Shown in pieces: positions 45,752 through 54,477 of a stretch of 64,000 bases of DNA (position 1 is the stretch's first letter; every line of letters starts with the position of its first letter). The notes under the pieces were generated by a model. The model ran no database searches. It saw nothing but the letters and a program-made list of their open reading frames with translations, and was not told the DNA's origin. This stretch comes from JBDTSW01 sp963782605. Lineage in GTDB: Bacteria > Actinomycetota > Thermoleophilia > Solirubrobacterales > 70-9. Position numbers and translations under genes: made by a program. The stretch is taken from positions 489,922 through 553,921 of the forward strand of contig CAWAKK010000005.1 of assembly GCA_963782605.1 (NCBI GenBank), written 5' to 3'.

Positions 45752-46468
45752 ATGGACGTCTATGCGCGCAGACGTCTCGTCGCGGTTCTCGCAATCGTGC
45801 TCGTGCTCGTCTTGATCGTCGTGGCCGTCGCGGGCGGGGGCGGCGACGAGGATTCAGGTTCGATCACGACGGATGAGGGCGCCTCCACGCCCGGGGTGGC
45901 CACACCGCTCTCCAAGGATGAGTTCATCCAGGAGGGCGACGCCATCTGCGAGGAGACGGCGATCTCGATCGCCAGCCTCTCCGACGGCGACGAGGAGCAG
46001 CTCGCCACCGACGAGCTCTCGCTCACCGAGGCACAGCTCGACTCGCTGCGCTCGCTCACCCCGCCGGAGGAGGACCAAGCCACGCTCGACGACTTCTTCG
46101 CGGCGCACGAAGACCTCGTCGCAGGGCTCGAGAGCAAGGTCGCCGCCACCCGGGACGCGGACACGACCGCGTCCACCAACGCCGACACCGACATCTCCCT
46201 CGCCCAAGACGAGTTGCTCGACGCCGCCGAGGCCTATGGCTTCGAGGAATGCGGCGACCCCGATGCCGGTTCCACGCGAACCGAGGACGACTCTGGCTCC
46301 GTCGCGCCCTCCGACCCCACCGGCGTCCCCGCGGCACCAACAGAGCCGGCGCCCGTCGAACCCGCTCCCGTCGAACCTGCCCCGGCCCCCGCCCCCGCCC
46401 CCGCCCCCGACGACTCGGGCGGCACGGACGGCGGCGGAGGCGGCGGCTCCGGCGGCATCAGCCCGTAG
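45752..46468 (+). CDS. Membrane-anchored protein with low-complexity tail
   Basis: 238 residues. A basic start (YARRR) and one hydrophobic segment (LVAVLAIVLVLVLIVVAVAG, about 9-28) anchor it; the rest is outside. The middle (about 50-150) is helical and acidic with two cysteines (AICEETA and ECGDPD). The C-terminal third is Ala/Pro/Glu (PVEPAPVEPAPAPAPAP) and then Gly/Ser. TACCTT lies 9 bases before the ATG; no ribosome site. Function unknown; a surface or cell-wall-spanning protein is likely. Confidence 0.75.
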   Translation: MDVYARRRLVAVLAIVLVLVLIVVAVAGGGGDEDSGSITTDEGASTPGVATPLSKDEFIQEGDAICEETAISIASLSDGDEEQLATDELSLTEAQLDSLRSLTPPEEDQATLDDFFAAHEDLVAGLESKVAATRDADTTASTNADTDISLAQDELLDAAEAYGFEECGDPDAGSTRTEDDSGSVAPSDPTGVPAAPTEPAPVEPAPVEPAPAPAPAPAPDDSGGTDGGGGGGSGGISP

Positions 46469-46503
46469 CCGGGGCGCGGCCAGGGCTGAACTGAGCTGAC
46501 CGC

Positions 46504-48468
46504 CTACGCCGCCTGCTGCTCAGCCCAGGCGCCGTAGAGGCGCGCGTACCGTCCACCCGCCTCGATCAGCTCGTCGTGCGTCCCCGACTCGACGATCCGC
46601 CCGTGCTCCAGCACGACGATCCTCCCGGCCCGCCTGATCGTCGAGAGCCTGTGGGCGATCACGATCGCCGTCCGGCCAGCCAGAAGCCGCTCCAACCCCC
46701 GCTCGATCACCCTCTCCGTCCTCACATCCACGTTCGACGTCGCCTCGTCCAGAATGAGGATCCGCGGCTCCGCCAGCAGCGCCCGCGCGAAAGCGACGAG
46801 CTGCTTCTGACCGGCTGAGAGCTGCACCCCACGCTCGCCGACCTCGGTCTCGAGTCCGTCGGCCAACCTCCCGACGAACACATCCGCCCCAACCGTCCGC
46901 GCCGCCTCCTCGATCTCGCCGAGCTCCGCATCAGGTCGCCCGAAGGCGATGTTCTCGCGAATCGTCCCGGAGAAGAGGAACCCCTCCTGCGGCACGATCC
47001 CGAGCTGACGGCGCAACGCCTGTGCCTGAAGGTCACGCACGTCGTGCCCGTCCACCAGCACCCGTCCATCCTGTGGGTCATAGAAACGCGCCACCAGCTT
47101 CGCGAGCGTCGACTTCCCCGCCCCCGTCTCACCCACGAGCGCCACCGTCTGCCCGGCCGGCACGAAGAGATCGACGTCCTCGAGCGCCCACTCGCCATCG
47201 CCTCCGTAGGAGAACGAGACATCCTGCAGCCGCAGCTCCCCGCGGATCCTCCCGGGATCGATCGCATCCTCCTTGTCGGTCATGTCCGGCGCCGTATCGA
47301 GCAGATCGAAGATCTTGTCCAGCGCGGCCATCCCCTGCTGATACGTGGTGTAGAGCTGTGAGATCTGCTGAATCGGATCGAAGAACTGGTTCAGATAGCC
47401 CACGAACGCGACCATCACACCGATCTCGATGTTCCCGTCGAGGACCTGATAGCCGCCGTAGAGGAGGATCACGGCTGTCCCGATCGCCGACAGCAGCTCC
47501 ACCGCCGGGAAGTACGACGCGTTCAGGTAGACCGTCTTCAGGTTGGCGACCCGGTTCTCCTCGTTCAGCTCCGACATCCGCGTCACATGCCGGCCCTCCT
47601 GCCCGAAGCTCCGCACCACCCGCACCCCGGAGATCGTTTCCTGCAGATAGGCCGTGATGTTCGCGATCTTCTCCCGCGTCGCCCGGTAGGCCCCAGCGGA
47701 GGCGATCCGGAAGATCACGCTGCCCACCGCCAAGAGCGGGAAGGTGAGGAACGTGATCAGCGCCAACGGCAGGTCGAGGAAGAGCAGGATCACGACCACT
47801 CCACCGAGCGTCAGCGTGCTCGAGAACAGCGTCACGATCCCATCGGTGACAAGCGAGTCGAGCGCCTGCACGTCGTTCGTGAGCCGCGAGATCAACACCC
47901 CAGGCTTGCGCCGGGTGAAGAAGCCGATCGACATCGCCTGCAGGTGCGAGTAGATCCGCTCGCGCAGGTCCTGCAGGGCCCGCTGGCCGACCCACCCCAC
48001 CAGGTACGTCTGCAGGTAGGTCGCCCCCCAGTAGAGGAGGGCCGATGCCAGGAAGATCACGACGATGACCGTCAGCGCCTGCGCGTCCTCGGCCCTGATC
48101 CCGACATCGATCGCCTTCCCGGCCAGATACGGCGGCGCCAACCCTGCGGCGGTCGCCAACACCAGCGCGATCAGCATGAACACGACCTGCTTGCGGTAGG
48201 GCCGCAGCAGCCCCAGCATCCACCGCACCTTTCGTCCCCGCTCGTCCTCACCGCGAACAAGCCGCCAGATGTCGCGAAACATGAGGATCGTGCCGGCGAG
48301 CCGCCCGGGCTGATTCGCCTGATCCTCGGTTTCCTCGGCCACGTCCGACCGCTGGGTCTCAGGATCGCGTTCGGTGATCGGATCCACGTCGTCGCCGTCG
48401 CGGTCCGGCCTCTCGCCGTCCGAGCGCCTATCGGAACCCCAGCGGCGACCGTTGCCCTCGCCGCTCAC
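46504..48468 (-). CDS. ABC exporter subunit, consensus Walker B (heterodimer partner)
   Basis: 654 residues: a long charged leader (1-80), six transmembrane helices (about 85-370) and an ATPase domain. Walker A is GETGAGKST (about 470-478), Walker B ILILDEATSNVD with the catalytic Glu. The signature is LSAGQ, one change from LSGGQ. The upstream partner has the complementary changes, the pattern of asymmetric heterodimeric exporters such as TM287/288 and BmrCD. GTG start overlaps the partner's stop (GTGA). Probably a drug or lipid exporter; substrate unknown. Confidence 0.92.
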   Translation of the reverse strand: MSGEGNGRRWGSDRRSDGERPDRDGDDVDPITERDPETQRSDVAEETEDQANQPGRLAGTILMFRDIWRLVRGEDERGRKVRWMLGLLRPYRKQVVFMLIALVLATAAGLAPPYLAGKAIDVGIRAEDAQALTVIVVIFLASALLYWGATYLQTYLVGWVGQRALQDLRERIYSHLQAMSIGFFTRRKPGVLISRLTNDVQALDSLVTDGIVTLFSSTLTLGGVVVILLFLDLPLALITFLTFPLLAVGSVIFRIASAGAYRATREKIANITAYLQETISGVRVVRSFGQEGRHVTRMSELNEENRVANLKTVYLNASYFPAVELLSAIGTAVILLYGGYQVLDGNIEIGVMVAFVGYLNQFFDPIQQISQLYTTYQQGMAALDKIFDLLDTAPDMTDKEDAIDPGRIRGELRLQDVSFSYGGDGEWALEDVDLFVPAGQTVALVGETGAGKSTLAKLVARFYDPQDGRVLVDGHDVRDLQAQALRRQLGIVPQEGFLFSGTIRENIAFGRPDAELGEIEEAARTVGADVFVGRLADGLETEVGERGVQLSAGQKQLVAFARALLAEPRILILDEATSNVDVRTERVIERGLERLLAGRTAIVIAHRLSTIRRAGRIVVLEHGRIVESGTHDELIEAGGRYARLYGAWAEQQAA

Positions 48469-50246
48469 AGCCGGGCCACCTCCTCACGCTCCTCGAGATC
48501 GCGCTGTAGAAAGACCTGATCCGCCATCCCATGCTCTGCGATCTCCGCATACAGCGGGCAGCGCTCGAGCAACTCGTCGTGCGTCCCGCGATCGACGATC
48601 CGGCCCTCGTCCATCACAACGATCTCGTCCGCGAGTGAGATGGTGGAGAGCCGATGTGCGACCACGAAGGTCGTGCGGCCCTCCATCACCTCGCGCAGAC
48701 CCCGCTTGATCGCTGCCTCGGTCGTCGCGTCCACCGACGAGGTCGCGTCGTCGAGGATGAGGATCCGCGGGTCCGCGAGCAAGGCTCGAGCGATCGCAAC
48801 CCGCTGACGTTGCCCGCCCGAGAGCGTCAGCCCACGTTCGCCGACAACGGTCTCGTAGCCGTCGGGCAGCCGCTCGATGAATCCCTGCGCCTGCGCGCGC
48901 CTGGCCGCGAGCTCGATCTCCTCCTGCGTCGCATCCGGCTTCGCGTAGGAGATGTTCTCAGCGACCGTCGCCGAGAACAGAAAGCTCTCGTCGGCCACGA
49001 ACGCGACCGCGTGGCGGAGCGAGCTGACGTCGATGCTGCGCACGTCGGCGCCGTCGACGCTCACCGTCCCAGCAGTCGGGTCATAGAGGCGCGCGATCAG
49101 CGCGACGAGGCTGGTCTTGCCCGAGCCGGTCGGCCCGACCAGCGCCACCGTCGTGCCCGCCGGCACCTGAAGATCAACCTCCTCGAGCGCCGGTGCCGCG
49201 CCGTCGTAGCGAAGCGACACCCCGCGGAACTCGACGCGCCCATCGCCCTCGGGCAATTCCGGGGCGTTCTCAGGACTTGCCACCCGCGGCTCGCGGTCGA
49301 GCACCTCGAACAGCCGGTTGCCCGATGCCACCGCCCGCTGCGCCATCCCCAGCGCCATCCCCAGCATCCGCATCGGCCCGATCAGGAGCAGCAGGTACGT
49401 GTAGAAGATCGTGAACTCGCCCAGCGTGAGGTTCCCGGCGATCACCTGGTTGCCCCCGATCAGAAGGATCACCGCCAGCCCGAGGCTGGGCAGGAACCCG
49501 AGCAGCGGCGAGTAGAAGGCGCGCAGGCGCGTCGAGAAGACATTCTGGTCGAAGACCCGGTTGACCGCGCCCCGGAAGCGCGTGAGCATGTGATCCTCCC
49601 GGGCGAATGCCTTCACGATCCTGATTCCCGACACCGACTCCTCCGCCTCGGCCGTCAGCTCGGCCAGCCGTTGCTGAACCTCCTGAAACGCGGGCCGCGA
49701 GCGTCGGTTGAACCGCATCGCCGTGACTACCACGAACGGCACGGGAGCAAGGGCCAGAGCCGCCAGCCCCGGCTGGATCACGAACATCACCACGGATGCA
49801 AAGAGCAGCGTGAGCGCGTTCTGGGTCAGGAAGATGAGGCCGTAGCCGAGGAAGAACCGGATCGACTGCAGGTCGACGGTTGCCCGCGACATGAGCTGTC
49901 CCGTCTGCTGCGAGTCGAAGAAGCCCAGCTCCAGCGCCTGCAGGTGCTGGTAGACGCGCTCGCGGAGATCGAACTCAACTGCGACCGAGACCTTGCCGGC
50001 GATGATCCGCCTCACCACGGTGAGGCCCAATCGCAGGATGCCGGCGCCGACAAGCGCCAGCGCGAGCGGGAGGATGGCGTCGCGGTCGACGACCCCGTCG
50101 CGATTGTCCACGGCGTCGACGGTTGCGCCGACGAGCAGGGGGATCACGATCGTCATCCCCATCGCGAGCCACGCAAAGCCCAAGGACGCGATCGCGGGTC
50201 GCCGGTAGGGACGCAGGAAGCCGAGCAGTCGCTTGAAGGTGCTCAC
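48465..50246 (-). CDS. ABC exporter subunit, degenerate Walker B (heterodimer partner)
   Basis: 593 residues with six helices (about 15-300) and an ATPase domain. Walker A is GPTGSGKTS (about 372-380). The signature is canonical, LSGGQRQ. Walker B reads ILILDDATSSVD: the catalytic Glu is replaced by Asp, as in the degenerate half of heterodimeric exporters. It is the first gene of the two-gene unit and starts with GTG. About 76 bases separate it from the divergent small Cys-rich gene. Confidence 0.92.
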   Translation of the reverse strand: MSTFKRLLGFLRPYRRPAIASLGFAWLAMGMTIVIPLLVGATVDAVDNRDGVVDRDAILPLALALVGAGILRLGLTVVRRIIAGKVSVAVEFDLRERVYQHLQALELGFFDSQQTGQLMSRATVDLQSIRFFLGYGLIFLTQNALTLLFASVVMFVIQPGLAALALAPVPFVVVTAMRFNRRSRPAFQEVQQRLAELTAEAEESVSGIRIVKAFAREDHMLTRFRGAVNRVFDQNVFSTRLRAFYSPLLGFLPSLGLAVILLIGGNQVIAGNLTLGEFTIFYTYLLLLIGPMRMLGMALGMAQRAVASGNRLFEVLDREPRVASPENAPELPEGDGRVEFRGVSLRYDGAAPALEEVDLQVPAGTTVALVGPTGSGKTSLVALIARLYDPTAGTVSVDGADVRSIDVSSLRHAVAFVADESFLFSATVAENISYAKPDATQEEIELAARRAQAQGFIERLPDGYETVVGERGLTLSGGQRQRVAIARALLADPRILILDDATSSVDATTEAAIKRGLREVMEGRTTFVVAHRLSTISLADEIVVMDEGRIVDRGTHDELLERCPLYAEIAEHGMADQVFLQRDLEEREEVARL

Positions 50247-50322
50247 GATCGCACCTCACTATACGAAGTGAAGTAACGGGCTCAACTAGGCAGAAGCGCA
50301 CCCGGCGTGGATACTTTGAGAC

Positions 50323-50511
50323 ATGCCGAGACCAGCGGCGGGCCTCTGCGACGACTGCGTCCATCAGCGCATCGTCCCCACAACACGCGGATCGGAGTTC
50401 TCGCTGTGTGAGCGCTCGCGCATCGACCCCGCGTACCCGCGCTACCCGCGGCTCCCCGTCACCGAATGCGCGGGCTACGAACGCGCCGGAGCGTCGAAGG
50501 ACTCGGGATGA
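50323..50511 (+). CDS. Small four-cysteine protein
   Basis: 62 residues. CxxC at 9-12 (LCDDCVHQRIV), Cys29 (FSLCERS) and Cys49 (TECAGYE) could bind zinc. The arrangement DCxHxRxV..T.RGSxFSLC resembles small conserved actinobacterial proteins of unknown role. Its stop overlaps the ATG of the kelch gene (ATGA), so the two are co-translated. It is divergent from the ABC exporter. Confidence 0.7.
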   Translation: MPRPAAGLCDDCVHQRIVPTTRGSEFSLCERSRIDPAYPRYPRLPVTECAGYERAGASKDSG

Positions 50512-51488
50512 GCAGGCCCGTCCTCGCCGTCTTGGTCGCAACGGTTGCAACGGCCGCCGTCGTTGGCGCCGCCCTGGCCGAGCCCGGCCCGGCGGCTCGT
50601 GGGCCCGGCGATTGGGGCGTCCTTCAGCCGAGCCCGCTCCAGCGCACGGAGGTGGCGGCAGCACGCATCGGCGACGGTGTCTACGTGCTTGGCGGCTTCC
50701 TCGAGCCCGGGAGCGACACCGGTCGCATGGTCCGGTATTCGATCTCCGACGATGAGTGGGCCGAGCTCGCGCCGCTGCCACTCGAGGTGAACCACCCGGG
50801 TGTCACGGCGGCTGGGGGCGACCTGTACGCGTTCGGTGGGAATCGCGCGTCGGCCGGTTTCTCCGATCGCCTCTACCGCTACGACCCCGAGGCCGACGAT
50901 TGGAGCCGGCTCGACGACGCGTCCAAGGGCCGCATGGCGATGGCGTTCGTCGCGATCGGCTCGCGTCTGTATGCGGCCGGAGGCAAGACAGCCGGCACGG
51001 ACCGCTCCCGCCTCCTGGAGATCTACAACACGCAGAACGAGCGCTGGCGTCGGGGACCCGATCTCAAGCTGGGCCGCAATCACATCGCGGGCACCGCGTC
51101 GGGCGGCCTGCTCTACGCGATCGGCGGGCGGCCCGGGGCGATCCATGGCGGCCGGCGGACCGTCGAGCGGTACGACCCCTCCAAAGAGCACTGGAAGAGG
51201 CTCGAACCCTTGGAGACGGCTCGCAGCGGCGCGGTCGCGGTAACCCTGGACGACGGGCGCATCGCTGTCTTCGGCGGCGAGGAGCGCGACCCGGGCGGTG
51301 AGACCATCGAGGAGGTCGAGCTCTTCGAGCCGGGGACCGGCGAGTGGCGCGCCCTACCCGACATGCTCACCCCGCGCCACGGGCTCGGTGGTGTCGCCCA
51401 GGGATCGCGCATCTATGCGCTCGAGGGCGGCCCCCAGCCCCGGTACTCCTTCTCCGACGCGAACGAGTTCCTCGACGTCCCGGATTGA
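50508..51488 (+). CDS. Secreted kelch-repeat protein
   Basis: 326 residues. Signal peptide (about 1-30, VLAVLVATVATAAVVGAALA). About six kelch repeats follow, each with the gly-gly doublet: VYVLGGFLE, LYAFGGNRA, LYAAGGKTA, LYAIGGRPG, IAVFGGEER and IYALEGGPQ (degenerate). Such six-blade propellers bind carbohydrate or protein ligands; catalysis cannot be shown. The ATG at 50508 is the coupled start; the open frame before it is not coding. Confidence 0.88.
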   Translation: MSRPVLAVLVATVATAAVVGAALAEPGPAARGPGDWGVLQPSPLQRTEVAAARIGDGVYVLGGFLEPGSDTGRMVRYSISDDEWAELAPLPLEVNHPGVTAAGGDLYAFGGNRASAGFSDRLYRYDPEADDWSRLDDASKGRMAMAFVAIGSRLYAAGGKTAGTDRSRLLEIYNTQNERWRRGPDLKLGRNHIAGTASGGLLYAIGGRPGAIHGGRRTVERYDPSKEHWKRLEPLETARSGAVAVTLDDGRIAVFGGEERDPGGETIEEVELFEPGTGEWRALPDMLTPRHGLGGVAQGSRIYALEGGPQPRYSFSDANEFLDVPD

Positions 51489-51496
51489 CCGCTGCC

Positions 51497-52354
51497 TCAG
51501 CCGTCGCGCACCGCGATCGCGGCGGTCCGAAGCGCCCCGGCGCTAGCGATCACCACCATCGCGACAGCGAGCAGCTGGGTCGCGGCCAGATCCTGCTCCA
51601 GGGCCACGTAGCCGACAAGGGTGGCGAGAGCAGGCTCCAAGCTCATGAGCACCCCGAACGTCCCCTTGGGCAGGTAGCGCAGAGCCTCGAGCTCGAGCGA
51701 GTAGGGAATCGCCGAGCTCAACATGGCGAGAGCGAACCCCGCCGCGAGCAGCTCAGGCTCCAGCAGATCCGCTCCCCCGTCAGCGATCCCGACCGGGAGC
51801 AGAAGAGCGGCGCCAACGACCAGCGCCAGCGAGAGCCCGCTCGCCGCCTCGAACTCGCGGCCCACCCGCTCGGCGAGGACGATATACGCGGCCCAGAAAG
51901 CGCCGGCCAGAAGGCACAATCCGGCTCCGAGCACATCGAGGTCGCCGCCGAGGTCGGGGCTCAGCAGGATGATGCCGCCCGCCGCGAGCGCGACCCAGAT
52001 GAAGTCCCGCGGCCGGCGCGACCCCACCAGGGCGACGCCGAGCGGGCCAACGAACTCAAGCGTCACGGCGAGTCCAAGGGGCACCCGCTCGAGGCCGGCG
52101 TAGAAGGCGAGGTTCATCGCCGCCAGTGCCACGCCGAAGATCGCGGCGAGCCGCAACGCTGAGCGCGACCGGCTGCGCCAGCGGGGGCGCCAGATCGCCG
52201 CGAGCACCGCGGCTGCGAGCGCCACCCGCAGGAACACCGTGCCTCCCGGTCCCAGCTCGTCGAAGAGGTTGAACGCCACGGCCGCGCCCCACTGGACGGA
52301 CAGGATCCCGCCGAGGACGAGCGCCACTGGATAGGCCTGTCCACGCTCGCGCAT
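51497..52354 (-). CDS. EamA/DMT-family transporter (RhtA-like)
   Basis: 285 residues with ten hydrophobic helices in two EamA repeats. GGILSVQWGAAVAFNLFDELGP starts the first, and the second has AFWAAYIVLAERVGR and FGVLMSLEPALATLVGYVALEQ, which is diagnostic of the RhtA/YedA type. Probably exports amino acids or metabolites. Convergent with the kelch gene, 8 bases apart. The gene after it on the other strand starts 60 bases away. Confidence 0.88.
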   Translation of the reverse strand: MRERGQAYPVALVLGGILSVQWGAAVAFNLFDELGPGGTVFLRVALAAAVLAAIWRPRWRSRSRSALRLAAIFGVALAAMNLAFYAGLERVPLGLAVTLEFVGPLGVALVGSRRPRDFIWVALAAGGIILLSPDLGGDLDVLGAGLCLLAGAFWAAYIVLAERVGREFEAASGLSLALVVGAALLLPVGIADGGADLLEPELLAAGFALAMLSSAIPYSLELEALRYLPKGTFGVLMSLEPALATLVGYVALEQDLAATQLLAVAMVVIASAGALRTAAIAVRDG

Positions 52355-52413
52355 CCGCGGAGGGTAGGGCGCTACGCGCGAGCGCCACGGGCGCCCACGC
52401 CTACGATTCGCAG

Positions 52414-53550
52414 GTGGTCAAGCAGACCGCCACGGATGTCCCGGTGCTCACCCGGCGCGAGCTGAACCGCGCGACGCTCGCGCGTCAGCTCCTGCTCCGA
52501 CGCGAGAAGTTGAGCGTTCCCGCAGCCATCGAGCGCCTGGCCGGGATGCAGGCACAGGAGCCGCCTGGGCCTTACGTGAGCCTGTGGACACGACTCGACC
52601 AGTTCGATCCGATGGAGCTCTCCAAGCTCATCTCCGATCGCAAGGCGGTCCGCGGCGGCCTCATGCGCTCGACCCTTCACCTCGTCACGGCGCGCGATTA
52701 CATCGAGTGGCGACCGCTCGTCCAGCGCGTGCTGGAGGGGACCTACAGAGGGAGCACGTTCTCGAAGCAGCTCGGCGACGCCGACCTCGGCGAGCTGCTC
52801 ACGGCTGGGCGTGAGCTGGTGGAAGCGAGACCGAGCATGCGCAGCGAGATCAGCCGCGAGCTGTCGGAGCGATGGCCGCAGGCCGACGCCGCGTCGCTCG
52901 GTCACGCCGTTGCGTTCGTCCTCCCGCTGATCCAGGTGCCGCCCAGGGGGCTCTGGGGCGAGTCGGGCCAGGCGAGGCTCACGACCGCAGATAGCTGGCT
53001 AGGGTGCGAGCTCGCTCGGGAGCCGGAGCCGGAGGGCCTGATCCTCCGTTACCTGGGCGCGCTCGGTCCCGCGTCGGTCAAGGACATGCAGAACTGGTCT
53101 GGGCTGACCCGCATGCGCGAGGTCTTCGAGCGTCTACGTCCCGAGCTGCGCACGTTCCAAGATGAGGATGGCCGAGAGCTCTTCGACCTCCCCGACGCAC
53201 CACGCCCGGGGGCCGAGACGCCTGCACCCGTCCGCTTCTTCCCCGAGTACGACAACGTCTTCCTCGGACACGCGGACCGCTCGCGCTTCGTCGACGCTGA
53301 CGCGAAGCAAGCCCACTTCTTCACGGGCAGCGGCGCCGACAACGGCACGTTGACCGTCGACGGGATGCTCACGGCGACGTGGAAGGCCACGGTGGGGGAT
53401 GACCAGGCCATGCTGCTCGTGCGCCCGTTCAAGCGGGTCGCCAAGCGCGAGGAGAGCGAGGTGGAGGCCGAAGGCATGCGCCTCCTCGAGCTTCTGGGGG
53501 CCGAGGCGGGCCGACGCGGCGTGCGGATTGACCCGGACGGCCTGCCGTGA
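52414..53550 (+). CDS. Winged-helix (HTH_42) protein, AlkZ-like DNA glycosylase candidate
   Basis: 378 residues of the HTH_42 family (AlkZ/YcaQ). The N-terminal winged helix (about 9-60) reads NRATLARQLLLRRE, followed by ERLAGMQAQEPPGPYVSLW, which contains QAQ at about 47-49. In AlkZ, which unhooks DNA interstrand cross-links, the catalytic motif is QxQ or QxD in this position. SRFVDADAKQ and TWKATVGDDQ in the C-terminal half match the family. GTG start. Glycosylase activity is inferred; many members are uncharacterised. Confidence 0.85.
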   Translation: MVKQTATDVPVLTRRELNRATLARQLLLRREKLSVPAAIERLAGMQAQEPPGPYVSLWTRLDQFDPMELSKLISDRKAVRGGLMRSTLHLVTARDYIEWRPLVQRVLEGTYRGSTFSKQLGDADLGELLTAGRELVEARPSMRSEISRELSERWPQADAASLGHAVAFVLPLIQVPPRGLWGESGQARLTTADSWLGCELAREPEPEGLILRYLGALGPASVKDMQNWSGLTRMREVFERLRPELRTFQDEDGRELFDLPDAPRPGAETPAPVRFFPEYDNVFLGHADRSRFVDADAKQAHFFTGSGADNGTLTVDGMLTATWKATVGDDQAMLLVRPFKRVAKREESEVEAEGMRLLELLGAEAGRRGVRIDPDGLP

Positions 53551-53592
53551 TCTCGGCTCGGGGTTGAGTGCGGCGCGGCAGCGGCTTGGCCC

Positions 53593-54393
53593 TCAGCCCT
53601 TCCGCTCACCGATCACGAGCACGTACGGACGCGGCTGGGTGACCCCGCCTCCGTCTGCCGGGAACCGCTCGAAGTACTCGATCCAATCGGCGCGCAGGGC
53701 CGCCCGCTGCTCGTCGTCGAGCGAGCCTGCGAGCGCCTTGGTCGGCCCGTAGGACGTCGAGAAGAGCTCCCAGACGTCCTCGCCCGACTCGCCCGGCTGG
53801 GGGCAGTCGCCCTCCTCGTAGCGAAGCTCGAAGGAGTCACCCAGCAGATCCTCGAGGTGATCAGGATCGCCCCAGGTGAACGGGCTGCCCGCACCCTCCG
53901 GCGGGGGCGGTTGGTAGGCCGCCATCACTTTGAAGAACTCGGCCACACCCTCCGTCGGATGCCAGTTCAACATGCCCAGCCGGCCGCCGGGGCGGCAGAC
54001 GCGTGCCAACTCCGCCGCAACCGCCTCGTGGTCCGGCGCGAACATGACCCCGAACGTCGAGGTGACGGTGTCGAACGATCCGTCCTCAAACGGGAGGTTC
54101 TCGGCATCGCCCACGACGAGCTCTACCTCGACACCCGCATCCTCCGCCCGCGCACGCGCACGCTCGATCAGGTCCGGAGCGAGGTCGAGGCCAGTCACGT
54201 CGGCTCCCTCGCCCGCGGCCCGGGTCGCGATCTCACCGGTCCCGGTCGCGACATCAAGCCAGCGCTCCTGCGGCTTGGGCTTGATCACCCGCAGCAGGTG
54301 ATCATGCGCCACCTTCAGGTGCTCTGAGATTCGCTCGTAGGGCCCGCTGCCCCAGACGACGCTGTGCTTTTCCTTCAGTTCCTCGAATGCCAT
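53593..54393 (-). CDS. Class I SAM-dependent methyltransferase
   Basis: 266 residues. Motif I is WLDVATGTGEIATRAA (about 46-61), motif II VTGLDLAPDLIERARARA, and the UbiE-like motif VVGDAENLPFEDGSFDTVT follows. The C-terminal part varies. The ATG at 54393 has GAAAGGGG upstream, a better start than the ORF beginning at 54432. Substrate unknown; UbiE/Coq5-like proteins are often mis-named, so only the class is asserted. Confidence 0.88.
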   Translation of the reverse strand: MAFEELKEKHSVVWGSGPYERISEHLKVAHDHLLRVIKPKPQERWLDVATGTGEIATRAAGEGADVTGLDLAPDLIERARARAEDAGVEVELVVGDAENLPFEDGSFDTVTSTFGVMFAPDHEAVAAELARVCRPGGRLGMLNWHPTEGVAEFFKVMAAYQPPPPEGAGSPFTWGDPDHLEDLLGDSFELRYEEGDCPQPGESGEDVWELFSTSYGPTKALAGSLDDEQRAALRADWIEYFERFPADGGGVTQPRPYVLVIGERKG

Positions 54394-54477
54394 CGGCGTG
54401 CCCCTTTCTTGGCTCGGGCCGAAGGAAAACATCTTTCGACCACGCCTGTCGCCACCCCGGCGCCGCGCTGCCCAGCG

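Noticed and set aside
46340..46430. GC-rich repetitive stretch as a regulatory or CRISPR-like repeat
   Set aside because: It is the Ala/Pro/Glu tail of the membrane-anchored protein at 45752-46468 with no spacer structure.
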